From positions 1-15,323 of the forward strand of contig DAOUCU010000014.1 of the NCBI GenBank assembly GCA_034431935.1: a stretch of DNA of 15,323 nucleotides. Direction: 5' to 3'. This DNA is from JBFMDU01 sp034431935. Lineage in GTDB: Bacteria; Chloroflexota; Dehalococcoidia; GIF9; JBFMDU01. A program made the translations under genes and the position numbers. The notes under the pieces were generated by a model, which did no database searches, was not told the DNA's origin, and saw only the letters and a list, made by a program, of their open reading frames with translations. Position 1 is the stretch's first letter; every line of letters starts with the position of its first letter. Below, piece after piece: positions 1-6,839 of this stretch.

Positions 1-18
1 AGGCAGTTTAACAAAGGA

Positions 19-48
19 TTGACAGGCAGTCGCTAGGAGCCGTAAGAT
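19..48 (+). promoter_or_regulatory. Predicted sigma70-type promoter for the lipoprotein gene
   Basis: A perfect -35 box TTGACA (19-24) is followed after 18 nt by TAAGAT (43-48), a 4/6 match to the -10 consensus. Transcription would start near 55, leaving a leader of about 20 nt that holds the AGGAG/AAAGGGG purine run (59-70) before the TTG start at 76. The fit of promoter, Shine-Dalgarno and start codon supports it; no experimental signal is available. Confidence 0.55.
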
Positions 49-75
49 AGACGGCAGCAGGAGAAAGGGGCTGAC

Positions 76-642
76 TTGGACCGTAGCTTGAATGGGCCCG
101 ACCGCTCCGTGATGCCGCGGCTGGTTGCGATAATGACGGCGGTGGTGCTGGCACTGGCCCTGACCGCAGGGTGCACGCCGGCATCACCGCCTTCCGGTCA
201 GACCGGGATTCCCCCGGGCGGCTTGGGCATATCGGCGACACCGAAGGAAGACGGCAAGGGCGATAGGGACATCACCTACATCAGCCCGGCCAAAATTGAC
301 ATCGAGAACCTTTACCCCGGGGCCACCGGCGAGTTCGAGCTCGAGGTCCACAACGGCAAGGACATGCCGTGCACCTTCAGCATTACCGCCCGCCCGGCGG
401 ACTCAGCCGAAGCGCCGTTCGAGCCCCTGCCGAAAGAGTACCTTGACTGGGTAAAAATCCCCGAGCCGAGCCTGCTGGTGCCGCCCAAGGAGTCAAAGTT
501 CGTCACCATCGCCGTCACCATGCCGCCGGATGCCACGGTAAAGCAGAAGAAATACGAGCTCCTCATCGCCGTCAAGGATACCAGCCAGACATCCTTCATC
601 CAGATTGAGCTCGGTCTCCGGGTCATGGTCTCGACCCAGTAG
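76..642 (+). CDS. Predicted lipoprotein with a C-terminal Ig-like beta domain
   Basis: A 188-aa exported protein. A hydrophobic stretch ends in the lipobox LTAGC (Cys33), so it should be cleaved by signal peptidase II and lipid-anchored on the outer face of the membrane. A Pro/Gly/Ser-rich tether (about 34-65) leads to a beta-rich region (about 67-188) with alternating strands such as GEFELEVHNG and KFVTIAVTMP, typical of Ig-like or chaperone-like folds. I do not recognise a specific family. The TTG at 76 is chosen because of the purine-rich site at 59-70 and the promoter upstream; the in-frame ATG at 112 (giving MPRLVAIM, a more compact signal peptide) has no clear Shine-Dalgarno but is a real alternative. 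The CARDB protein starts 97 nt after the stop on the same strand, so the two may be co-expressed surface proteins. The 643-739 gap shows no convincing terminator. Confidence 0.8.
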   Translation: MDRSLNGPDRSVMPRLVAIMTAVVLALALTAGCTPASPPSGQTGIPPGGLGISATPKEDGKGDRDITYISPAKIDIENLYPGATGEFELEVHNGKDMPCTFSITARPADSAEAPFEPLPKEYLDWVKIPEPSLLVPPKESKFVTIAVTMPPDATVKQKKYELLIAVKDTSQTSFIQIELGLRVMVSTQ

Positions 643-739
643 TCTTTCCGGGTCTCCGGGCTCCTGGCGTCCTGCAGGCGGGCGCCGTTTAATCACGCCG
701 CTGTCCCTGTCCCATCGGAGTAACCGCGAGGCTTGCTCA

Positions 740-2581
740 TTGAGAGTTGCAATTAAGAATATCCGGACATTACTACTGTTGCTGGCCTTAGTTTTGACAG
801 CCGGAAGCACGGCACCGGCCCATCTGGCGGCGCAGGAGACCGCCGGCGTGACCATCACCGTTTCCGGCCGTGCCGCGCTTCACATCGCCTTCGTCACACC
901 CAATCGCCAGGCGGCGGTAGGCCAGGTCTCCGAAATCATAACGATACAGGTCAGGACCGGCAGCGGCCGGCCCTACCCGGTGCCGGCAAGCGTGACCGTG
1001 GCCCTGACGACAACTTCCGCTTCCGGAGCTTTCCTGTCTTCACTGGCCAGCCCTATCCCCATCTCCACCGTAACCATTCCGGCGGGTCAGGACAGCGCGT
1101 CCTTCTATTATGTAGACTACGTCCCGGGCACCTACACCATGACCGCCGCCGAAACGCCCGCCTCGGGCTGGATTGCCGGCCGGCAGACGATAACGGTTAT
1201 TCCAGGCGGGGGCGGTGGAGGGGGCCCCGCACCAGAACCGACACCGACACCGACACCCACACCGACACCGGAACCAACACCGGGGGTCAAAGGCATGACG
1301 GTCTTCGTCGGCGACCGGGGGCAGGACATGCCGGTCAGGAGCGATGGTACCGTCATCAGCACCGTCACCGTGACCGATACCGCAGGCACCAGTTCTATCG
1401 TCATCCGGGCCGGCACCCGGATAACCGCGCTGACGCCCGCGGCCGATGGTGAAGTTGTCATCCCCGTCCGCATCGAGGTTATCCCTTCGCCGGAACCGGT
1501 GCCGGCACCACCACCTCCGGGATACGCCATGGTCAGCATCCTGTACGAGGCCCGCGCCATTGTAGAGAACACGCCGGTGCCGATATCCTTTGACCGCCCG
1601 GTAACACTCACTTTCGGCTGGGACGCGCAGAAGTACGCCGGCGCCACCGATATCTTTGTCGCCTACTATGCGCGTGACCGCGGCTGGATAAGCACCGAGC
1701 CGCCGCCGGGATACATCGCCGAAGCCGGCAGGGCCGCCGGCCAGGTGACGCACTTCACTCCGTTCGCCGTATTCGGCAGAATTGGCCCGGCACCCTCCCC
1801 GGCTCGGTTCGATGTCCGCAACCTGACGGTCTTCCCCAGAGAAGTCAGGGCCGGTGAGAGCGTTACCATCAGTGCCACCATCACCAACATCGGCGGCATG
1901 AGGGGCGAGTACGTGGTCCGACTGAACATACCCGGACTGCTCGAGACCTTCCAGACTATCAATCTGGCCCCGCGGGAGACCCAGCAGGTGCGCTTTACGA
2001 TAGTGCCCGGTGCCGACGGCACCTACCCGGTTGAGCTGGGCAATGTGGGCAACTTCTTCACCGTGACCGCCACGCCGTCGCCGCCGCCGGTAAGAGTCTT
2101 CACCTTCAACTGGTGGGCCTATTTGATTATGGCGGTACTGACCGCGGCTGTTTTTCTGGGCATCAACTACGGCATTATCGTCCCGGCATGGAGGCGCCGC
2201 CACCCGGCGGTCATTATCCGCCGCGTCGGGCGGGAGCGGGAGAACCTGCTCCTTAAAGTGCGCAACCTCACGGTGACACCGCCCGTATCCCGGCAGGGCA
2301 GTACCGTAGTCGTGACCGCCGATGTCACCAATATCGGCGAAAACGCCTGCAACTACAGTCTGGTGCTCAAAGTCGGCGGTATTGTCGAGGCCCTCAGGGA
2401 AGTCAACCTCAGACCGGGGCAAAAGGAGAGAGTAGCCTTTACCCTGATGAAGGATACCCCGGGCGACTACGAGGTGGACCTCGAAGGGTTAAAGGGGCAT
2501 TTTGTCGTTTCACCGCCGGCCCCGACCGCGCTCGAGCCCGCCCCCCAGCCCGAACCACCGCGCCCGGGAGACTACCGGTAG
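740..2581 (+). CDS. Secreted, membrane-anchored protein with Ig-like and two CARDB domains
   Basis: A 613-aa protein. A signal peptide (about 1-31, hydrophobic core TLLLLLALVLTAG) precedes an Ig/invasin-like beta domain (about 36-152), a Gly run and Pro-Thr linker (156-182), and a second beta region (about 186-348) ending in VTHFTPFAVFG, a pattern seen in ZU5-like and similar surface domains. A CARDB domain (about 357-443), a membrane span (about 458-482, WWAYLIMAVLTAAVFLG) with RRRH after it, and a second CARDB domain (about 505-591) follow. CARDB modules are adhesion-type Ig folds of bacterial and archaeal cell surfaces. The two copies share the pattern VRNLTV...VTNIG. The positive charges after the span would put the second CARDB in the cytoplasm, which is odd. 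The reading frame is open from 605, but TTG 740 is chosen because it starts directly before the signal peptide, has GCGAGG 8 nt upstream, and avoids overlap with the lipoprotein gene. Confidence 0.8.
   Translation: MRVAIKNIRTLLLLLALVLTAGSTAPAHLAAQETAGVTITVSGRAALHIAFVTPNRQAAVGQVSEIITIQVRTGSGRPYPVPASVTVALTTTSASGAFLSSLASPIPISTVTIPAGQDSASFYYVDYVPGTYTMTAAETPASGWIAGRQTITVIPGGGGGGGPAPEPTPTPTPTPTPEPTPGVKGMTVFVGDRGQDMPVRSDGTVISTVTVTDTAGTSSIVIRAGTRITALTPAADGEVVIPVRIEVIPSPEPVPAPPPPGYAMVSILYEARAIVENTPVPISFDRPVTLTFGWDAQKYAGATDIFVAYYARDRGWISTEPPPGYIAEAGRAAGQVTHFTPFAVFGRIGPAPSPARFDVRNLTVFPREVRAGESVTISATITNIGGMRGEYVVRLNIPGLLETFQTINLAPRETQQVRFTIVPGADGTYPVELGNVGNFFTVTATPSPPPVRVFTFNWWAYLIMAVLTAAVFLGINYGIIVPAWRRRHPAVIIRRVGRERENLLLKVRNLTVTPPVSRQGSTVVVTADVTNIGENACNYSLVLKVGGIVEALREVNLRPGQKERVAFTLMKDTPGDYEVDLEGLKGHFVVSPPAPTALEPAPQPEPPRPGDYR
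1231..1283 (+). repeat. Hexanucleotide-type tandem repeat encoding a Pro-Thr linker
   Basis: Degenerate ACACCG units (for example GACACCGACACCGACACC) encode a PEPTPTPTP-type linker in the CARDB protein, preceded by a G-rich run coding for poly-glycine. The unit is a multiple of three, so copy changes would alter linker length without a frameshift. Confidence 0.75.
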
Positions 2582-2631
2582 CAGGGCGATTTCACCACCC
2601 CGCCGGATTCCCTTCAGAAGGACACCCCCGG

Positions 2632-3450
2632 CTAAAGGTACTCCTCAAGCCCCTTCATGAGCTTTTCGGTCTCCTCTTCGGTGAGGGCAATGTTGTTCTC
2701 GAGGCGGCGCAGGGCACCGTCAACCTCGGGAAGCCGGCGCCGGGCCTGCTCCAGCCGGTCGTTCTGCCGGCGGATTTCCTCGTCCAGTTCGCCGAAGTCG
2801 AGGCCCAGCGCCGCCCGCTGGTCGAGGAAGCGGAGCACCGTTCTCGCCGCCTGCGGGTCTTCGACGTTGGCCAGGTAGAACGGCACCGGGACCCAAAGCG
2901 TGGCCGCGGCGATGTTGCGACGGCGTGCCACCCAGATGAGGAACGAGTTCAGGGTCGGCCGCTGGCCCGGGGGCGTCTCGTAGTCCATATCGCTGGCAAG
3001 GCCGAAGTCTTTCAGCGTCTGCGTCATCTCCGGCCCGTTGGATACTGCCATTATCTGCCGCGGTACGGTGTGGGGGTTCAGGGTGACCATGGCACCTGTG
3101 GCATACAGCTCCCTGACATGGCAGTAATCGCGGGCAATATCCATGACGGTGTCCAGAAAGCGGTACCAGTCGGAGCGCGGCGGGTTGCTGTTGAACAGGG
3201 CCAGGTTGCGCCGGCACTGGTAGAACTTGCTCGATGGAAACTGCGCAATATCGTCATCAATGGCAACGCCGCTCAGCGGGAAATAGTCCGGCGGGTCAAT
3301 CTGGGCAAACTCCTCGGCCGCAAGGTGCCTGGCCAGGTAGTCAGCCACCCTGACGCCGAGGCGGCCGCCGTCCTCGTTCCAGGTAACCAGCAGATAGGCG
3401 CTCTTAAGGTCCGGCTTGCCAAAGACCCGGAAGTCGGCAGACTCAGGCAC
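2632..3450 (-). CDS. PAC2-family protein, second of a tandem pair
   Basis: A 272-aa protein resembling the PAC2 family (PF09754, relatives of proteasome assembly chaperone 2). The family outline is visible: an N-terminal strand and nucleoside-phosphorylase-like core (AYLLVTWNEDGGRLG near 19-33), the FPSSKFYQ segment near 71-78, YATGAMVT (near 118-125), PTLNSFLIWVARRRNI (near 164-179), and a C-terminal charged helix (about 215-272) likely forming a coiled coil. The glycine-rich GWPGIGNIG motif of its neighbour is replaced by TWNEDGGRLG, so it is a diverged paralogue. The GTG start overlaps the upstream PAC2 gene by 8 nt and has AGGAG 6 nt before it, so translation is coupled, consistent with a hetero-oligomer. 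Biochemical function in bacteria without proteasomes is not established; older records call such proteins ATP-grasp enzymes, probably wrongly. Confidence 0.8.
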   Translation of the reverse strand: MPESADFRVFGKPDLKSAYLLVTWNEDGGRLGVRVADYLARHLAAEEFAQIDPPDYFPLSGVAIDDDIAQFPSSKFYQCRRNLALFNSNPPRSDWYRFLDTVMDIARDYCHVRELYATGAMVTLNPHTVPRQIMAVSNGPEMTQTLKDFGLASDMDYETPPGQRPTLNSFLIWVARRRNIAAATLWVPVPFYLANVEDPQAARTVLRFLDQRAALGLDFGELDEEIRRQNDRLEQARRRLPEVDGALRRLENNIALTEEETEKLMKGLEEYL

Positions 3451-4363
3451 CCTCTTCTCCTTTCGACTGCCGCTTGAACAGCCGGTCCACCTCGTCGAGG
3501 ATGCTCTTCTTGTCCTCCTCGGTGATGGGGCCGGAATCGCCGCGCCCGCCGGGGACGATATGCTTGAGCCGGTCGAGCTGTTCCCTCACCTCAGCGGGAA
3601 ATGCTTCGTACAGCCTCTGAATCTCGCGCTCGGTGCGCTCGATGACGGCTTCCAGACCGCCGAGCTCGAAGGTCACCCCGAGCGCCACACCGAAGACCTC
3701 AAGCACCGACCGCGATGCCTTGGGATAAGGGAACGGTATCTCGTGAAGGTAGGATGGTATTTCTCCCATGAGGCAGACGGCCTCGATGCCCCGCTCCTGG
3801 GCAACACCCAGGAGAAGTCCGTTAAGGCCGGTGATGCTCCCCTGACCGCCACGTTCTTCGATGTCCGACATCAACACGGTATTGGGGTAGCCCTTAAACT
3901 CGTCGATGAGCGAGGGATGATTGGGCACGGCCCAGACGCGCGGCCGGCTGGTGTGATGGACCGCCGCCACCGCGGCGCCGGAGGTATAGACACGGCGGCA
4001 GTTGAGGTCTTCGGCGATGTCCATGACCATGCTGGCCAGCTGATAGGCCTTACGCCCTTCGGCGTAGTTCGTCCGGCCCACCGTCGGCTGCTCCTCGCCG
4101 ATAAAGAAGACGATGTCGTACCGGGCCGTCCTGGCGAAATAGAACCGGTTCGACGGGAACTCCAGGTCGGCCAGCTCGCCGTTGCGGATAAGCGCCCGCC
4201 GGGGATAGAAGAACTCCCAGGGCTCGATTTCGCCGAACTCCTCGGCCCCGAGGAGGCGGCGCATGGTATCCACAGCCAGAAGCCCGATGTTCCCGATGCC
4301 GGGCCACCCGGCAATCAGCACCGGCCTTTCCAGCTCCGGCTCCTTGTAGATTCTTACTGCCAT
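3443..4363 (-). CDS. PAC2-family protein, first of a tandem pair
   Basis: A 306-aa PAC2-family (PF09754) protein. The family hallmark GWPGIGNIG is at residues 19-27, followed by FPSNRFYF, YTSGAAVAAV, SITGLNGLLLGVAQERGI and a helical, charged C-terminus (about 235-306). Eukaryotic PAC2 helps assemble proteasome alpha rings; the role of archaeal and bacterial relatives is unclear, and nothing proteasomal is visible here. The frame is open to 4426, but the ATG at 4363 is chosen because it has GAGG 5 nt upstream and gives the usual family N-terminus MAVRIYKEPEL. The next gene overlaps its stop by 8 nt. The 155-nt gap behind it to the 201-aa gene contains only a small hairpin, so all three genes may share a transcript. 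Confidence 0.85.
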   Translation of the reverse strand: MAVRIYKEPELERPVLIAGWPGIGNIGLLAVDTMRRLLGAEEFGEIEPWEFFYPRRALIRNGELADLEFPSNRFYFARTARYDIVFFIGEEQPTVGRTNYAEGRKAYQLASMVMDIAEDLNCRRVYTSGAAVAAVHHTSRPRVWAVPNHPSLIDEFKGYPNTVLMSDIEERGGQGSITGLNGLLLGVAQERGIEAVCLMGEIPSYLHEIPFPYPKASRSVLEVFGVALGVTFELGGLEAVIERTEREIQRLYEAFPAEVREQLDRLKHIVPGGRGDSGPITEEDKKSILDEVDRLFKRQSKGEEGA

Positions 4364-4441
4364 CCTGTCCTCTGCCCTTTCCCCGGAAGGGCAGGAGTCT
4401 GTGAAGGGACCATGTCCCTCAATCACTCCCTTTCAGTTGCG

Positions 4442-4457
4442 CCCTCTCTTCAGAGGG
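4442..4457. other. Short perfect hairpin between the 201-aa gene and the PAC2 pair
   Basis: CCCTCT / AGAGGG arms (6 bp) flank a CTTC loop. There is no U-run on either strand, so it is not a standard intrinsic terminator; it may be a processing or pausing structure, or chance. The rest of 4364-4518 shows only short G/C-rich runs. Confidence 0.3.
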
Positions 4458-4518
4458 AAGGCGTTAATTTCTTCCAGGGGCCCTGCCCTTCAGACTGCCC
4501 GGGTGTGGGGGCCACTCC

Positions 4519-5124
4519 CTATTTCACCTGCTTTTTAAGGCGGTCAATGATGCGGGCAAATTCCTGGCTGAAGCGCTTCTCGTGCTCGCTGATGAACTTC
4601 TGCCATTCCTGGCTCGACCTTACCGCCTCGTCCACCGTCAGCTGGACTACCACCGTCTGCTGGCCCTGCTTGACCTGACGCATCCTGGCCCGCGGGTCCC
4701 GCTCGACCTCGGCTTTGAGGTAATCGTAGCCCTGCTGGAGCTCTTTCCTGTACCTTGCCTGGAGAGCATCAATCATGCCCAGCGTCTGCTCCAGCGCCGA
4801 TGTTCCCGCCTGACCTTTCAGGGTCTCGATGGCCACGATGCCCGACTTGCGCTTCTGCAGTTCCGGCCCGACACTGTTAAGCGTCAGCGAATCGATAAGC
4901 TGGAGCTGGGCCTCCTTGAGCAGCGCTACCTTGCCTTCGTCCTTGAACGGCTTGAGCTTCTGCCACAGGCCGTCCGCATCCAGGTCGCCTTTGTAGAACG
5001 CCGCCAGAATGCCGTTTAACTGCTCGGCGGCCTTCATCCGTGCCTTCTCCTCCGGTGTCAGGTCGCCGATGCTGGCCAGCTTTTCCCGCATAATCGGCGG
5101 CAGTTTATCTTCCCAGGTTGCCAT
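4519..5124 (-). CDS. Helical protein of unknown function
   Basis: A 201-aa soluble protein that I do not recognise. There is no signal peptide or membrane span. The sequence is almost wholly helix-forming and charged, with an N-terminal MATWEDKLPPIMREKL, a Lys/Glu-rich middle, and long amphipathic segments (about 105-145 and 155-201) that could form coiled coils. There are no cysteines and no catalytic motif. The ATG start is well supported by AAAGGAG 7 nt upstream. It precedes the PAC2 pair on the same strand by 155 nt and follows the PilM-PilN gene after a 239-nt repeat-containing spacer. Context suggests a partner or co-regulated protein of the PAC2 genes rather than a pilus component, but this is inference. 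Confidence 0.75.
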   Translation of the reverse strand: MATWEDKLPPIMREKLASIGDLTPEEKARMKAAEQLNGILAAFYKGDLDADGLWQKLKPFKDEGKVALLKEAQLQLIDSLTLNSVGPELQKRKSGIVAIETLKGQAGTSALEQTLGMIDALQARYRKELQQGYDYLKAEVERDPRARMRQVKQGQQTVVVQLTVDEAVRSSQEWQKFISEHEKRFSQEFARIIDRLKKQVK

Positions 5125-5159
5125 GACAGTACTCCTTTGCTATCTTGTGTCACTCTGGA

Positions 5160-5174
5160 GAGTGCGCAGCACTC
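5160..5174. other. Perfect 6-bp hairpin upstream of the 201-aa gene
   Basis: GAGTGC and GCACTC are separated by a 3-nt loop. It lies 36-50 nt upstream of the ATG of the 201-aa gene, in the likely 5' leader, so it could form in the mRNA. Role unknown. Confidence 0.4.
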
Positions 5175-5181
5175 AGCACGG

Positions 5182-5217
5182 CACAAAGTAATGGTAAGCC
5201 ATGCCATTACTATTGTG
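5182..5217. repeat. Long inverted repeat upstream of the 201-aa gene
   Basis: The arms CACAAAGTAATGG (5182-5194) and CCATTACTATTGTG (5204-5217) are complementary over 13 bp with a single bulged A and a 9-nt centre. It sits about 60-95 nt upstream of the 201-aa start. It could be an operator, an mRNA hairpin, or the remnant of a palindromic mobile repeat. Only weak promoter-like boxes are seen beside it on the minus strand. Confidence 0.6.
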
Positions 5218-5363
5218 TCACTTTGGGCGCGGCAAGGCAATCCGGCCCGGGCCGGGCCGCACTTTGCCCCACCGGACGATTCGCTGTCCCCGGTGTCATT
5301 CTGGAGGACGGAAAACCCGGGCGGGGCACATACAGGCCGACGGTACGGAAGGCGACGGCAAGC

Positions 5364-6839
5364 TCAGCCTGCCGACCTGAGGGTCAGAATGACCGTGAAC
5401 GATACCCGGGTGGGTGGAGTGCCGGCCGCCAGTGTCCTGGGCGAGTCAAGCTTGGCGATGCGGGCGGAGGCTACTTCCTTCTGTCCCGCCAGTGCCGAAG
5501 TGTAGGCGACAACGTCAAATCCGGACTCCGCCTCACCGGTTATCTCAATGGTGTCGCCGCTGGCGCTGATGGTAATTATATAGGCGCCCGGGGGCAGGAG
5601 CTGTGAAAGTGTCCGGGCGACCGGCTCGAACCTCGCCCGCCGGGCGAGGATGCCTCTCTGCTCCTGCTCCAGGCTTTCCGCCTCGGCTATGGCCGCCTTC
5701 GTCTGCTCCGCCAGCAGCCGGTTGGCCTCGCTTTCCAGCCTTGCCTGCCTCAGCATTTGAGATAAGACAGCCGCCTGGCCCTGAAACATGACAAGCTCGG
5801 CCCTAACGCTCCGGGCCAGGTTATAGGTCGTGTACGCCAGCACCAGACTCACGATGGTCACAGCGGGCAAAATGAGCGATTTCAGCGTGATGCCGCGCCG
5901 CCTGACGCCGTACCGGTTGACGGCAACATCGAGATTGATATCATGAAAAACGGGCTCCGGTCCTCCGGGCGGCCGGCGGCCGAGCCCTTTAAGCGCCAGC
6001 CCGAGGCAGACAGAGTACCCGTCCAGCGATATGCCGCCCGGCGCAACCAGCGGCGAGCGAAATGTTTCAATCGGGTGCTCGGTGCCGGCCGTGATTAGCT
6101 CCTTCTCTGCCTCACCGCCGACCAGACCGCCCGAAAGAAAGAGGGGCGTCGCCGGCGCCACCGGATGGGCCGGATGGGATGAGTTATAGAAGGCGACCGT
6201 CTTGGCCAGCTCTTCCAGGAAGCGGCGGATATTGTCCTCGGTGCTGGCGCCGGCACGCGGCACAACCGAGTGCAGGACCACCGGAAAGCCGCCGGCAACA
6301 AGCACAATTTCGATACTGTCCGCGCCGACATCGGCGACAATAGCCTGCCCGGCGCCGGCGAGGCGGGCCAGCGCCAGCGGCCTGAGGTCCACCTGGAACG
6401 AACTGATGCCGGCATTCCGCAGGGTGAGCAGTAGCGCAGTGATAACGTTGCGGGGAACGCCCACGACGAAATACTCAAGCTCGCCTGCCGTCTGGCCTAT
6501 CAACTGCCAGGTCAGATAGAGTTCTTCAGGCGGTACCGGTATCTCCCGCCTTGCCGCACGACCAACGGCCTCATCGCGCAGAGACGGCTTTATCCGGGGC
6601 AAAGTAATGGTCCGGTAGCTGTAGGGCATGCCCGCAACGCTCACAACCGCACGGTCTTTCGATATACCGGAGGTCTTCAGGAGGTCGGCTATTACCGCCG
6701 CAACTGCCGCCGGCTGGACGACGACACCGTCACGTATCAGCCCGGGCGCCAGGGGTGCCTGTACCGCCTTTACTACTTTCAAACCGCGGAAACTGACCGC
6801 CCTAATCCCGGCGGGACCGATATCGAGGGCAACAGTCAC
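5364..6839 (-). CDS. Type IV pilus PilM-PilN fusion protein
   Basis: A 491-aa single reading frame covering two usually separate pilus alignment proteins. Residues 1-285 are PilM-like with an actin/FtsA fold: ALDIGPAGIRAV (4-15, phosphate-1), IVADVGADSIEIVL (167-180, phosphate-2) and LFLSGGLVGG (233-242, adenosine region). A Pro/Gly linker (about 286-298) leads to INLDVA (301-306), equivalent to the N-terminal INLLP peptide of PilN that normally docks into PilM. Then come a membrane span (about 321-341), a coiled coil (about 345-400) and a PilN-type periplasm-side domain (about 401-491). It should sit in the membrane, linking the cytoplasmic motor to PilO. The GTG start shares a GTGA overlap with the pilO stop and has GGGGAG 7 nt upstream. 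It is the last gene of the pilus operon. Separate PilM and PilN are the rule in studied systems, so the fusion is the unusual point. Confidence 0.85.
   Translation of the reverse strand: MTVALDIGPAGIRAVSFRGLKVVKAVQAPLAPGLIRDGVVVQPAAVAAVIADLLKTSGISKDRAVVSVAGMPYSYRTITLPRIKPSLRDEAVGRAARREIPVPPEELYLTWQLIGQTAGELEYFVVGVPRNVITALLLTLRNAGISSFQVDLRPLALARLAGAGQAIVADVGADSIEIVLVAGGFPVVLHSVVPRAGASTEDNIRRFLEELAKTVAFYNSSHPAHPVAPATPLFLSGGLVGGEAEKELITAGTEHPIETFRSPLVAPGGISLDGYSVCLGLALKGLGRRPPGGPEPVFHDINLDVAVNRYGVRRRGITLKSLILPAVTIVSLVLAYTTYNLARSVRAELVMFQGQAAVLSQMLRQARLESEANRLLAEQTKAAIAEAESLEQEQRGILARRARFEPVARTLSQLLPPGAYIITISASGDTIEITGEAESGFDVVAYTSALAGQKEVASARIAKLDSPRTLAAGTPPTRVSFTVILTLRSAG

Larger units (their letters stand above)
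5147..5306 (+). repeat. Three dispersed copies of a 14-nt direct repeat
   Basis: GTGTCACTCTGGAG (5147-5160), GTGTCACTTTGGGC (5215-5228) and GTGTCATTCTGGAG (5293-5306) lie at intervals of 68 and 78 nt in the spacer between the PilM-PilN gene and the 201-aa gene. Copies 1 and 3 differ at one position. The start resembles the GTGTCAT... end of short palindromic repeats dispersed in many bacterial genomes. The 239-nt spacer also holds a 14-bp palindrome (5242-5255) and a weak GC stem with an adjacent T run reading on the minus strand (5312-5327); I see no gene in it. Confidence 0.55.

Noticed and set aside
643..739. Intrinsic terminator between lipoprotein and CARDB genes
   Set aside because: GC-rich partial symmetry around 667-690 does not form a clean stem and no U-run follows.
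1040..2422. 460-aa open frame antisense to the CARDB gene
   Set aside because: Composition is Arg/Gly/His-rich low-complexity with no domain, and it lies opposite a gene with clear domains; it is a high-GC shadow frame.
2582..2631. Bidirectional terminator between convergent genes
   Set aside because: Only a 4-bp CCTT/AAGG stem with no T-run on either side.
3416..4678. 420-aa open frame on the plus strand across both PAC2 genes
   Set aside because: It runs antisense to two genes with recognised family motifs and good ribosome sites, and has no recognisable domain itself.
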